DNA of 64,000 nt, taken from assembly GCF_000173355.1 (NCBI RefSeq), contig NZ_ABXA01000047.1:36657-100656 (forward strand), in the 5' to 3' direction. Every line of letters starts with the position of its first letter. Position 1 is the stretch's first letter. Position numbers and translations under genes: made by a program. Positions 18,292 through 27,695 of the stretch are shown here, one piece after another. A model generated the notes under the pieces. The model saw only the letters and a list, made by a program, of their open reading frames with translations. It was not told the origin of the DNA and did not search any database. The DNA comes from Anaerococcus hydrogenalis DSM 7454. GTDB taxonomy: Bacteria > Bacillota > Clostridia > Tissierellales > Peptoniphilaceae.

Positions 18292-18694
18292 GAGATACCC
18301 GTTTTTTTGTAAAGTACTTTATGAAAAGTAATAATTTTAGAAGGGAGAGGATAGAAAAAAATATTAGTTGATTTTGGAAAAAATAACTAGAGCATTAAAT
18401 TAATAAAATCGATTTATATGAGAATTATTGTATTTATTTGATAAATCATTGCTAGTACAAAAAATTTAAGAAAAACAAACATAATATCAAGTTGACTTTT
18501 CTTATTTTGTAAAAATGCAGTAAATATAGAAAAGCTATGGTTATTTTCACCAATATCAGACATAAAAATCGAATATTTTAGATGAATTTTTAAAATAAGA
18601 CTTTGTAGTCAAAATAATATTTAAGATTTTTTATCTTAAAAAATCAAAGGCCTAGGTAACTTTATAACCTAAATATACTTTATAAAGAGGAAAG
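18292..18694. other. Long non-coding leader before the flavin surface protein
   Basis: No convincing ORF was found. GGGAGAGG near 18342 looks like a ribosome binding site without a usable start codon, perhaps a decayed small gene. GATTTTTTA-TCT-TAAAAAATC near 18626-18646 is a perfect 9-bp hairpin. Confidence 0.4.
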
Positions 18695-21600
18695 ATGAAA
18701 AATACATTTTTAAAAAAAGCCTTGACCTTATTTATCGTAAGCTTGGCATCTGTAGTAATGATAAAGTCGTCAATATTTGCTTTTGAAAAAAATCAAAGGC
18801 TCAGTGCAGTTAAAGAACAAAAGATTCTACATAGTAAGGTTAGAATTTCAAAAGATTTAAAAGATGGACAATATGAGGCAAGTTCAGAAGGCTATGGTGG
18901 CTTATTAACTGTTAGGATAAGCATTGAAAATGGGAAATTAACTGATATTAAAATAATATCCCACAATGAAACAGAAGAATATTTTAAAAAAGCCCTAGCA
19001 GTAATAGATGAGATTTTAAGAAAAGGAAGCGTAAATGTAGATTCGGTTTCAGGAGCTACAATATCATCAAATGCAATAAAAGATGCTGTAGCAAAAGCCC
19101 TACAAAAAGCTGGATCTAAGGAAAAAATAAAAGTAAAAACTAAAAAGAAAGACAGAAAAAAAGTTGAGGGATTAAAAGATGGTGAATATCTTGGCAGTGC
19201 AAATGGTTATGGTGGAATATTAACTGTAAAAGTAACTATAAAAAATGGAAAGATAAGTGCAATAGATGTTATTTCTCAAAATGAAACTCCACAATATTTT
19301 AGAAGAGCTTATGCAGTTATAAATCAAATTTTAAGTACTGGAAGTGTAAATGTAGATTCAGTTTCAGGAGCGACTGTGTCATCAAATGCACTAAAAATGG
19401 CAGTAGCTGATGCAATCCAAAAAGCTGGTTCAAAACAACAAGCCAAGGTGCAAGCAGTAAACAATTCATCAAATGCAAATAATAGGAGAGGTAATCTTGC
19501 AGGAAGCGTTACAATAGGAAATGAGGACCTTAAAGATGGAGTATATACAGGATCAGGCCAAGGATACAATGGACCTATAAATGTAAGAGTTACCATATCA
19601 AATGGATTGATAAAAAATATAGAAATCCTATCTTACAGTGATGATAACCCATACTTTAATCGTGCAAGAAGTGTTTTATCAAGAATATTAGGAAAACCAG
19701 GAAAAAGCGTAGATACAGTATCTGGTGCAACCTACTCAAGTAGGGGAATAATTGATGCAGTAAACAATGCAATAGCAAAAGCTGGATCAAAAAATCAAAA
19801 AGTAAAACAAACAAAACCTAGTCCTTCAAAGAATAAAAAATCAAATAAAAATCAAAAGATAGGAAAGTCTATAGGAATAGGTAATAGTAATAAGAAATTA
19901 AAAGATGGTATCTACGAAGGAATATCAGAAGGCTTCAATGGTCCAATAAAAGTTAGAGTAACCATATCAAAAGCTTCAATAACAAGAGTAGAAATCCTAT
20001 CCCACCAAGAAGATGACACATACTTTGCCAAGGCAAAATCCGTAATAGAAAAAATATTAGGAAAACCAGGAAAGAGTGTAGATACAGTATCTGGTGCAAC
20101 ATTTTCAAGTGGGGGAATAATAAATGCAGTAAACGATGCAGTATCAAAAGCTGGAGGGGAAACAATCCCATCAATCCCTGATAAAAAACCAGATGTAAAA
20201 CCGGGTGAAAATCCTGGCAAAAAACCAGAAGAAAAACCAGGTAAAAAACCTGAAGAAAATATAGATGATGCACTCAAAAAATATTACAACAACCAACCAC
20301 TCAAAGATGGAGAATATACAGGATGGGGAATAGGTTATATTAATACTAAAAAGACAAAAACATATATAAGAGTTGAAAATGGAGAAATTTCAGAGATAAA
20401 AGTAGGATTAAATTCGGAATATGGCGACGATATGGGACCATTTAGAAAAAAAGCAGAAAAAATACTTTCTTTCCTAAAAGGAAAAGAAGCTAGGTTAAAT
20501 ATTGCAAAAATGGGACTTTACAGAGAATATTTTGAAATAATTAGAAATAGCAAAAATCCTAAGGAGAAAGTAGCTGACTTATTTGGAAAAGAATATCTAA
20601 ATCATTTAAAAGGATTTAGAGGTGATAATTCAGAATCAGACCTAACTTTACTTTCAAGAACTGTAAAAGCATACATGTCAAATCGTTATGGTTCAAAAGA
20701 CTTATTTGATAGCATTTCAGGAGCAACTGTAAGTGCAAGTGGAATTTCAGCAGCAACAAGAGAAGCGGCAGAAAAATCCTCAAATGATTACAAAACAAAT
20801 ACTGATGTAAAAGAAATTTCAATAATTTCACCTAAAAATAAGAATATAGAAGTAAACAAGGGCGAAGGGGTTGATTTTTCTGAGCTTAAAGTAAAAATTA
20901 CAAAAAAAGATGGAAGTTCAAAAGAATTAGGATGGAAAGATTTCCAAGCTAATGGAATTAGCATAAAAGATTCAGATGGAAAAACAATTGAAAACGGAAA
21001 TGACCTAAAGAAATATGGCGATACTAGAATTATTAAGGCAAAAGTAGTCCATGAAAAATCACTATCTTATGATGACTTTAGAATACTAGTTGGTAAGTAT
21101 AGTAAAGATTATATAATCGGCTTGGAATATAGTGCTGACGGTAAAAAATGGTACAAGCTAGATAAGGTAGATATGGATTATGCAGATAGCCGTAATATAG
21201 CAAGTCATCAAACAATTGATGCTCCAAAATCATTTGAATTTGAAAAAGTTAAAATTCGTCTAGTATCAAAGAAGGGTAATCGCTATGAATATGTAACGGA
21301 CAAATTGCCTGTAAATAGACAAGTCCAATACAAATTACTAGAGGGAGATAATCCAAACCTACCAAAGATTATATATGCAAAATTCGAATTATCTGGAAAA
21401 GAATCAGATAAACATTTGGTAGAAGAAAAAGAAAATGGACAAAAAGAAAAAGAAAAACCACAAGTAAAAGAAGAAATAGAAGTAGACCAAAAAGTAATCG
21501 ATACAAGCCTTATGGAATCAAACGGACAAAAATGGATAGAAGGTCAGTCAATAAGACCAGCCACAGTAAGAAGCCTTGATCCAGAAGCAAAAATAGTTGG

Positions 21601-23635
21601 TGAAATAGAAGGACTACCAAAAGGCTTAACATTTGATGGAAAAACCATAACAGGAACAATAGATCCAATTGACAAAGGATGGCCAGAAGACGGAAGTGGT
21701 TTTAAAACAATTAAACTAAAATTCAAGGCAGAAAAAGGCGACAAGCTATTAGTAAGAACAATCGAATATTGGCTATACAGAGATAAGGACAGAGATGGAA
21801 TTTCTGACGATGACGATATAGACCAAGGTGAAAAATTTACACCACTAAGAGCAAACACACAAGCAATAATAGTTGATGGTAAAGCCCCAAGCCTAGAAGA
21901 ATACAAGGCAAAATTCTCAAATATACCAAAAGACGGCTCGGTAGAAGTAAGCTTTAAAAAAGAACCAGACTATAGCAAAGTAAGTGAAAGACCACAAAGA
22001 GTCTACCTACAATTCAAAGCGAAAAATGCAAAACAAGTAGGAGAAGCATACGTGATGGTAGTGGTGAAAAAAGCTGCTGAAAATGAAAAACCACAAGGAA
22101 AAGAAGAGATAGAAGTAGACCAAAAAGTAATAGATACAAGCCTTATGGAATCAAATGGGCAACAATGGATAGAAGGAAAAGAAATATTACCAGCGACAGT
22201 AACAAGTCTTGATCCAGAAGCAAAAATAGTTGGTGAAATAGAAGGACTACCAAAAGGCTTAAAATTTGATGGAAAAACCATAACAGGTACTCCAGAAAGA
22301 AGTGACAAAGGATGGCCAGAAGATGGAAGTGGCATAAAAACACTGACATTAAAATTTAAGGCAGAAAAAGGAGATAAGCTATTAGTAAGAAAAATAACTT
22401 ATTGGTTATACAGAGATAAGGATAGAGATGGACTTGCAGATGGTGACGAAAAAGATTTGGGTGAGAAATTCACGCCTCAAAGGGCAAATTCACAAGCAAT
22501 AATAGTTGACGGTAAAGCCCCAAGCCTAGAAGATTACAAGGCAAAATTCTCAAATATACCAAAAGACGGTTCGGTAGAAGTAAGCTTTAAAAAAGAGCCA
22601 GACTATAGCAAGGTAAGCGAAAGACCACAAAGAGTAAGCCTACAATTCAAAACAAAAAATGCTAAAGAGATAGGCGAAGCTTATGTAATGGTTGTAGTGA
22701 GAAAAGCTGTTAAAAAAGAAATAGAAGTAGACCAAAAAGTAATAGATACAAGCCTTATGGAATCAAACGGACAAAAATGGGTAGAGGGTCAGTCAATAAG
22801 ACCAGCCACAGTAACAAGTCTTTTAGATGGTGCAAATATAATTCCAGAAATAGAAGGCTTGCCAAAAGGTTTGAAATTCGATGGAAAAACCATAAGTGGA
22901 ACTCCAGAAAGAAGTGAAGAGGGATGGCCAAATGATGGAAGTGGTTTTAAAACTATAAAACTAAAATTCAAGGCGGAAAAAGGCGATAAGATTTTAGTAA
23001 GAACAATTGAATATTGGTTGTACAGAGATAAAGACAGAGACGGCATATCTGATGATGAAGATATAGACCAAGGTGAAAAATTCACACCTATAAGCTCAAA
23101 TAGACAGCCAATAATAGTAGAAGGCAAAGCCCCAAGCCTAGAAGATTACAAGGCAAAATTCTCAAATATACCAAAAGACGGTTCGGTAGAAGTAAGCTTT
23201 AAAAAAGAGCCAGACTATAGCAAGGTAAGCGACAGGCCACAAAGAGTCTACCTACAATTCAAATCAAAATATTCAAAACAAGTAGGAGAAGCCTATGTAA
23301 TGGTTATAGTAAAAAAGGCTGTTAAAAATGAAAATAGTCAAGATAAATCTTCTAGCAAAAAGGCTATAAAGAAAAAGGAAAATTCTAAAAATAAAATAGA
23401 AGAAAAAGCTTCTTTAAAACCTTCTGTAAGTGAGAAAAAATATCCTGATAAAGATGAATCGAATAAAGATTCTGGTAATAAAGAGTTAGAAAAAACTGAA
23501 AAAGAAAATAGTGAAAGCGAAAAAGATTCTCTCAAAATTCAAAGCACAAAAAACTCTCAATTGCCCCCTTTAGAAAATAATAAAGAGGAAATTATCATTG
23601 ATGAAAGTAAAAATCCTATTGAAAAGGAACAATAA
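18695..23635 (+). CDS. Secreted multi-FMN surface protein with C-terminal repeats
   Basis: A 1646-residue exported protein with an N-terminal signal peptide (about residues 1-30). Four tandem FMN_bind domains and a fifth, diverged one follow, each ending in the flavinylation motif D-S/T-V/I-S-G-A-T. The acceptor threonines are residues 122, 227, 346, 469 and 678. In this family ApbE attaches FMN to that threonine. Residues from about 925 to 1540 form three near-identical repeats of about 205-211 residues with DKDRDG calcium-loop-like motifs. The C-terminus is a charged, disordered tail without a clear LPXTG signal. A ferric-reductase-like membrane gene follows 27 bases after the stop. Role inferred: extracytoplasmic electron transfer, perhaps iron reduction. 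No apbE is in the window. Confidence 0.9.
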   Translation: MKNTFLKKALTLFIVSLASVVMIKSSIFAFEKNQRLSAVKEQKILHSKVRISKDLKDGQYEASSEGYGGLLTVRISIENGKLTDIKIISHNETEEYFKKALAVIDEILRKGSVNVDSVSGATISSNAIKDAVAKALQKAGSKEKIKVKTKKKDRKKVEGLKDGEYLGSANGYGGILTVKVTIKNGKISAIDVISQNETPQYFRRAYAVINQILSTGSVNVDSVSGATVSSNALKMAVADAIQKAGSKQQAKVQAVNNSSNANNRRGNLAGSVTIGNEDLKDGVYTGSGQGYNGPINVRVTISNGLIKNIEILSYSDDNPYFNRARSVLSRILGKPGKSVDTVSGATYSSRGIIDAVNNAIAKAGSKNQKVKQTKPSPSKNKKSNKNQKIGKSIGIGNSNKKLKDGIYEGISEGFNGPIKVRVTISKASITRVEILSHQEDDTYFAKAKSVIEKILGKPGKSVDTVSGATFSSGGIINAVNDAVSKAGGETIPSIPDKKPDVKPGENPGKKPEEKPGKKPEENIDDALKKYYNNQPLKDGEYTGWGIGYINTKKTKTYIRVENGEISEIKVGLNSEYGDDMGPFRKKAEKILSFLKGKEARLNIAKMGLYREYFEIIRNSKNPKEKVADLFGKEYLNHLKGFRGDNSESDLTLLSRTVKAYMSNRYGSKDLFDSISGATVSASGISAATREAAEKSSNDYKTNTDVKEISIISPKNKNIEVNKGEGVDFSELKVKITKKDGSSKELGWKDFQANGISIKDSDGKTIENGNDLKKYGDTRIIKAKVVHEKSLSYDDFRILVGKYSKDYIIGLEYSADGKKWYKLDKVDMDYADSRNIASHQTIDAPKSFEFEKVKIRLVSKKGNRYEYVTDKLPVNRQVQYKLLEGDNPNLPKIIYAKFELSGKESDKHLVEEKENGQKEKEKPQVKEEIEVDQKVIDTSLMESNGQKWIEGQSIRPATVRSLDPEAKIVGEIEGLPKGLTFDGKTITGTIDPIDKGWPEDGSGFKTIKLKFKAEKGDKLLVRTIEYWLYRDKDRDGISDDDDIDQGEKFTPLRANTQAIIVDGKAPSLEEYKAKFSNIPKDGSVEVSFKKEPDYSKVSERPQRVYLQFKAKNAKQVGEAYVMVVVKKAAENEKPQGKEEIEVDQKVIDTSLMESNGQQWIEGKEILPATVTSLDPEAKIVGEIEGLPKGLKFDGKTITGTPERSDKGWPEDGSGIKTLTLKFKAEKGDKLLVRKITYWLYRDKDRDGLADGDEKDLGEKFTPQRANSQAIIVDGKAPSLEDYKAKFSNIPKDGSVEVSFKKEPDYSKVSERPQRVSLQFKTKNAKEIGEAYVMVVVRKAVKKEIEVDQKVIDTSLMESNGQKWVEGQSIRPATVTSLLDGANIIPEIEGLPKGLKFDGKTISGTPERSEEGWPNDGSGFKTIKLKFKAEKGDKILVRTIEYWLYRDKDRDGISDDEDIDQGEKFTPISSNRQPIIVEGKAPSLEDYKAKFSNIPKDGSVEVSFKKEPDYSKVSDRPQRVYLQFKSKYSKQVGEAYVMVIVKKAVKNENSQDKSSSKKAIKKKENSKNKIEEKASLKPSVSEKKYPDKDESNKDSGNKELEKTEKENSESEKDSLKIQSTKNSQLPPLENNKEEIIIDESKNPIEKEQ
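21473..23318 (+). repeat. Three tandem 0.61-0.63 kb coding repeats in the flavin protein
   Basis: Units start near 21473, 22106 and 22718, with periods of 633 and 612 bases. Each encodes VDQKVIDTSLMESNGQ, EGLPKGL.FDGKTI and DKDRDG stretches, then KAKFSNIPKDGSVEVSFKK. Near-identity of some blocks suggests recent expansion or gene conversion. Confidence 0.9.
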
Positions 23636-23662
23636 GCTTATGAAAATAGAAAGGAGAATAAG

Positions 23663-24349
23663 ATGACTTTAATTACTGGAATACTGTTTACTATAATTTT
23701 TTACGGCTTAGCTGCCAAATTTATTAAAAAACGACCTGTAATATTTTATGTAGGTGTGTATGTTTGGACCTGTTTTGTAGTTTATTACTATAATATGGGC
23801 TATGATAGAAATTTACCTTCTTGGTTTAATGAATATTTTATGAAGATATTTTCAAGGGGGATATTTGCTACAGCTACATTTATGATAGTAATGTTTTTAG
23901 GAACAATTACAAAACATAATGATTTTTCAAAAAAATTGATGGCAATTCGTGGAGAAATATCTATAATGGCAAGCTTATTAGTTTTTAGCCATAATATAAT
24001 ATTTGGTTTACGTTATTTCCCAACTCTTTTTACAAATCCTAGTTCTATGCCTAAAAGGGAATTAATAGCATCAATAATAACAATATTTTTATTGTTGATG
24101 TTAATACCTCTTTTTGTAACTTCTTTTAAGAGTGTACGCAAAAAAATGAAGGCTAAAAATTGGAAAAATTTGCAAAAAATGGCCTATCCATTTTTTATAG
24201 GCATATATGTTCATGTTATGGTACTATATTCTGCTAATGTGAAGGATAATATGTTAGGGATAATTGTATATACTATCATATATGCATCTTATGTAGTATT
24301 AAGATTGAGAAAAAGAAATATAAAAATGCAAAAATCATTGGCAAAATAG
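23663..24349 (+). CDS. Ferric reductase-like (MsrQ/YedZ-type) heme membrane protein
   Basis: The 228-residue protein has about six membrane helices. RGEISIMASLLVFSHNIIFGLRY and FFIGIYVHVMVLYSAN carry membrane histidines placed as in heme-b ferric-reductase-like domains (MsrQ, YedZ). Such proteins pass electrons across the membrane. It lies immediately downstream of the multi-flavin surface protein, with AAAGGAG before its ATG. It is therefore the likely membrane electron donor for those flavins. Family assignment rests on pattern and context and is moderately sure. Confidence 0.7.
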   Translation: MTLITGILFTIIFYGLAAKFIKKRPVIFYVGVYVWTCFVVYYYNMGYDRNLPSWFNEYFMKIFSRGIFATATFMIVMFLGTITKHNDFSKKLMAIRGEISIMASLLVFSHNIIFGLRYFPTLFTNPSSMPKRELIASIITIFLLLMLIPLFVTSFKSVRKKMKAKNWKNLQKMAYPFFIGIYVHVMVLYSANVKDNMLGIIVYTIIYASYVVLRLRKRNIKMQKSLAK

Positions 24350-24353
24350 AAAT

Positions 24354-24397
24354 AAAAAATCCTCAAAATGAATTTAATTTCATTTGAGGATTTTTTT
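24354..24397. terminator. Bidirectional terminator
   Basis: AAATCCTCAAAATGA and TCATTTGAGGATTT form a stem with one bulge, with T-runs on both strands between convergent genes. Confidence 0.85.
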
Positions 24398-24406
24398 GTC
24401 CTTATT

Positions 24407-25396
24407 TTATTTGGCACTTAATGAAAATTCTGCAAATTTTTCAAAGTTTCCATCACTTTCTTTGCCGGAATTTTCATTTATTTTTGAACGGCTTAGGGTA
24501 AAATTAATTTTTCTTCCGTCTTTTATTTCGTCTAGGCTTAGGTCAGAGAAATCTTTGTTGTAGATAAAAGTTGTTGAATTTTCATCTGCAACCCTTTCAT
24601 CTAAAGAAATCTTATTTCCTTTTTCGTCAACTCCTTTTAGCTCATAAACATAGGCTTTATCGAGATTTTTTATTGTTGCTGTAAGGGTCATTGGATTTAT
24701 TTTCATTAATGAAATTGTGGCCTTTGTTCCTTTTATTTTTAAATTTTCAGCGAAAATTTTGTTGTCTTTATTTATTGTATTCATTGGAGATTCTATTGAA
24801 ATTATTTGGCTTTTATTTTTGTCTGCGAAATATAAATCTACGCTCGCCTTATCTTTTTTTGGAAAAGATTTGTCAAAACTTATCATAAGATTTTCTGATG
24901 ATGTTTTTTTATCTTCTAACAAACCTTCGCTTCCTGATGAGCCCATAGCTTTATAAGTTTTTCCATCAACTACGACCTTATACAAATTTGAATTGTTTTT
25001 TGTATTTTCTTTAAAATTTTCTCCATTTCTTAGGGTATTTATAAAGATTTTATTATCTTCAAAGGCTATATTTCCTATCACAAATGAATCTTCTCCAACT
25101 GTTACTGGCTTATTAATTTCTGCTATATATTTGTAGGAATCAGGACTTGCACCAAAGGTCTCCATCATTGTTACTTTTATGTCTGTTGTAAATTTTGAAA
25201 CTTCGGCTTTTACAATTGGAATATTAAGTCCAGCTACTAGGATTAATGCAGCTGCTATTGGTAAAATTTTTTTTGATTTTTTATTTTTTTTGTAGGATTT
25301 TGCAGTTTTTATTAATTTTTCTTTTTCAAAGTCGTCTAATTCGATTTTTTCAATTTCAAAATCCATATCATTTATTTTGTCATAGATATTTTTCAT
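24407..25396 (-). CDS. Putative anti-sigma factor (DUF4179-like) membrane protein
   Basis: A 329-residue protein with a cytoplasmic N-terminus, one membrane segment (about residues 44-62) and a large extracytoplasmic domain beginning VSKFTTDIKVTMMETFG. The layout and the DUF4179-like outer domain fit membrane anti-sigma factors. Its ATG overlaps the stop of the ECF sigma gene by 4 bases, so the two are coupled. It would hold that sigma factor at the membrane until an external signal arrives. The signal is unknown. Confidence 0.75.
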   Translation of the reverse strand: MKNIYDKINDMDFEIEKIELDDFEKEKLIKTAKSYKKNKKSKKILPIAAALILVAGLNIPIVKAEVSKFTTDIKVTMMETFGASPDSYKYIAEINKPVTVGEDSFVIGNIAFEDNKIFINTLRNGENFKENTKNNSNLYKVVVDGKTYKAMGSSGSEGLLEDKKTSSENLMISFDKSFPKKDKASVDLYFADKNKSQIISIESPMNTINKDNKIFAENLKIKGTKATISLMKINPMTLTATIKNLDKAYVYELKGVDEKGNKISLDERVADENSTTFIYNKDFSDLSLDEIKDGRKINFTLSRSKINENSGKESDGNFEKFAEFSLSAK

Positions 25397-25899
25397 AATT
25401 TGCTCCTTAAAGTTTTTTTGGCACGGCTAACTTTGTTGTAGAGTCTGTCTTTTGGGATTTTTGTAATTTTTTCTAAATCATCGTAGGAATATCCTTCTAT
25501 AAATAATTTTTTGAAAATCTCCCTGTCTTTTTTTGACAACATTTTAAGAATTTTTTCGCTTTCATCATAATTTTCTAAATTTTTATCATAAATAAAACCT
25601 GAAATATCATCAAGGTCAAGACAGTCGTGTTTTGCTTCTTTTCTAATTGCGTCAATTGCCTTGTATTTGGCAACTCCTGCACACCAATTTTTAAAAGATG
25701 ACCTAGTAGGATCATAAGAATTTATATTATCCCAAATTCCAAGGAGAGCATCATTTAAAATTTCGTCTAAAATATTTCTCCTATTTCCTATAGTTTTTAC
25801 AATAACTCCTTTTAATATAGGCCCATAAAGGTTAATGAATTCAATCAAATATTTTTCATCTTTGTTTTTAATTCCTTTTATTAAATTTTTATCATCCAT
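25393..25899 (-). CDS. ECF-type RNA polymerase sigma factor
   Basis: The 168-residue protein has a region 2 with LDEILNDALLGIWDNINSYDP and SSFKNWCAGVAKYKAIDAIRKE, and a region 4 with KLFIEGYSYDDLEKITKIPKDRLYNKVSRAKKTLRSKL. This is the two-domain layout of extracytoplasmic-function sigma factors. A GGAGG site precedes the ATG. It is coupled to the downstream anti-sigma gene. No clear self-recognised promoter could be defined upstream. Confidence 0.88.
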   Translation of the reverse strand: MDDKNLIKGIKNKDEKYLIEFINLYGPILKGVIVKTIGNRRNILDEILNDALLGIWDNINSYDPTRSSFKNWCAGVAKYKAIDAIRKEAKHDCLDLDDISGFIYDKNLENYDESEKILKMLSKKDREIFKKLFIEGYSYDDLEKITKIPKDRLYNKVSRAKKTLRSKL

Positions 25900-25978
25900 T
25901 ATTTCCTCCTTTGCCTATATATTCGTATAAAGTTGAGCAAATCTATCCTTATTTTAAATTATATCTTTAATTTTTTAT

Positions 25979-26013
25979 AAAAAAAACCACCTCGATTTTA
26001 TCGAGATGGTTTG
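25979..26013 (-). terminator. Terminator of the ABC transporter operon
   Basis: On the minus strand AAACCATCTCGA pairs with TCGAGGTGGTTT across a short loop, followed by T8. It ends the ABC operon and lies upstream of the sigma factor gene. Confidence 0.85.
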
Positions 26014-26027
26014 TATGTCTTAAAATT

Positions 26028-27019
26028 TTATTCAAACAAAAGATTGATATCAAAATCTTTTTCTATCATTTTATTATCTAACATAAATTTCTTTGTTCTT
26101 TCGAAACCTTCTTTATCTTTGTCTGTGATTTTTGTTGAAAAATCATACATTGGAAACATATAATCGTAGGCCTTATCGTCAAGGTCTAGTTCTTTTTTTA
26201 CTATTTCTTTTGTTTGGTCTTTATTTTCTATCATAAATTTAGAAATTTCAGCTTGGGCATCATTTAGGGCCTTTATAACATCTGGGTGGTCTTTGGTAAA
26301 TTTTTCTGAGCTTGCTACACAGATTATAGCATCGATTAGGTTTTCACCATTTGTAATTTCATGTAATCCCGCTTCTTTTGCCTTATAAGCTGCAGGTCCT
26401 CCCAAAAGTGCCACGTCCAAATTTCCTGAATCTAGGGCAGCTGCGGCATCTGGAATTGACATATTTGAAAATTCTACGTCCTTTTCGCTCATTTTATCTT
26501 TTTCTAAATATGCCAAAAGTTCTTGGTGTAGGTTGGTTCCTGCAGGTCCTCCGATTTTTTTACCCTTTAAATCTGATGGATTTTTTATTGAATCGTCTTT
26601 TGAAAAAAGTGAAAAGGCCTTTGGGGCTCTTGAATACATATTTAAAACTTTTATGTCTTGGCCGTTTGCCTTGGCAAGGATTGCAGAAGATCCTCCCAAA
26701 GCATAAAGCACATCAACATCTCCGCTTGCAAGAGCAGCTGTTTGGTCAGCTCCGCTTGTGATTTCCTTGTAATTGATTTTTACACCTGGTAGGTGTTTTT
26801 AAAAATTTCCTTATTTTTTTCAATTATTGATGGAACATTTAAGGGTGCTGTTACGTATGTTATGTTTAATTCGTCGATTGATAATTTTTCATTACTTTCT
26901 GATACTTGTTTTGATACATTTTCATTTGAATTATTTTCTTTATTATCCTTGTTTGAGCAAGCAGTAATTGCAAAAACTAGGGCAAAAAGTGATAAAATTT
27001 TTAATAATTTATTTTTCAT
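26028..27019 (-). pseudogene. ABC transporter substrate-binding lipoprotein (SsuA/TauA/NMT1-like), frameshifted
   Basis: The first 79 codons give a lipoprotein signal (ALVFAITACSN) and LNITYVTAPLNVPSIIEKN, then stop. The rest, from VKINYKEITSGADQTAALASGDVDVLYALGG, continues in another frame to 26028. One extra A in the run at 26796-26800 (T5 on the plus strand) joins them into a chain of about 330 residues. The domain order, the GGPAGTNLHQELLAYL segment and the partner genes fit binding proteins for nitrate, sulfonate, taurine or thiamine-precursor type substrates. The substrate cannot be told. It is the last gene of a permease-ATPase-binding protein operon. Confidence 0.85.
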
Positions 27020-27695
27020 TTTCTTCTCCTATTATTTTTTTAAATTTATTTCTCAAAATTTCCTTGGAAAATTTCTTATCTTCAAGGTCAAAATCAGAAA
27101 CAATTTTTCCTTTTTTCATAATTATAAGTCTTTGGCCCACATTGAGGGCTTCTTCAAGGTCATGACTTACAAATAAAAAGCCGGATTTTTTGATTTTCAT
27201 ATAATTAATTAACTCTACTTCCAATTTTTCCTTTGTAATTTCATCCAAAGATGCAAAGGGTTCATCTAAAAGCATAAAATCATTTGGAAAAATCAGGGCT
27301 CGGGCAAGGGAAACTCTTGCCTTCATTCCTCCAGAAAGTTGGTAAGGATAGGCTTTTTCAAATCCTTCAAGGCCCATTATTTTTATCCATTTTTGGCAAA
27401 GTTTTGGGTCATCGTTTGAAAATTTTATATTTTCTTCTACATTTTTCCAAGCTAAAAGTCTTGGATTTTGGAAAACAAAGGAAGTTTTAACCTTATTTTT
27501 TAAAATTTCCCCTTGGTCAATTTCCAAAAGTCTCCCAATTATCCTAAGTAGGGTAGATTTTCCACAGCCTGAAGGGCCAATCAAGACATTTCTTTTCTTA
27601 ATATCAAGATTTAGGCTTAAATTATCTAGGGCCTTGATTTTTTTGCCATCAATTTCATAGAATTTTGAAAGATTAGATAGATTTATACCAGTCAT
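27009..27695 (-). CDS. ABC transporter ATPase (SsuB/TauB type)
   Basis: The 228-residue ATPase has Walker A GPSGCGKST at 40-48, the signature LSGGM at 120-124, Walker B MLLDEP at 141-146 and the switch histidine in FVSHDLEEAL. The sequence around the signature matches the nitrate/sulfonate/taurine subfamily. It overlaps the permease gene by 23 bases and the binding-protein gene by 11, a tightly packed operon. It powers uptake of an unidentified small substrate. Confidence 0.92.
   Translation of the reverse strand: MTGINLSNLSKFYEIDGKKIKALDNLSLNLDIKKRNVLIGPSGCGKSTLLRIIGRLLEIDQGEILKNKVKTSFVFQNPRLLAWKNVEENIKFSNDDPKLCQKWIKIMGLEGFEKAYPYQLSGGMKARVSLARALIFPNDFMLLDEPFASLDEITKEKLEVELINYMKIKKSGFLFVSHDLEEALNVGQRLIIMKKGKIVSDFDLEDKKFSKEILRNKFKKIIGEENEK

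Noticed and set aside
21544..23127. Minus-strand ORFs with repeated LSPFSALNF-type sequence
   Set aside because: Antisense shadows of the three flavin-protein repeats; repetition follows from the sense strand.
23536..23635. QLPPLENN near the end of the flavin protein as an LPXTG-like signal
   Set aside because: There is no T-G, hydrophobic helix or terminal basic cluster after it; the tail is charged to the end.
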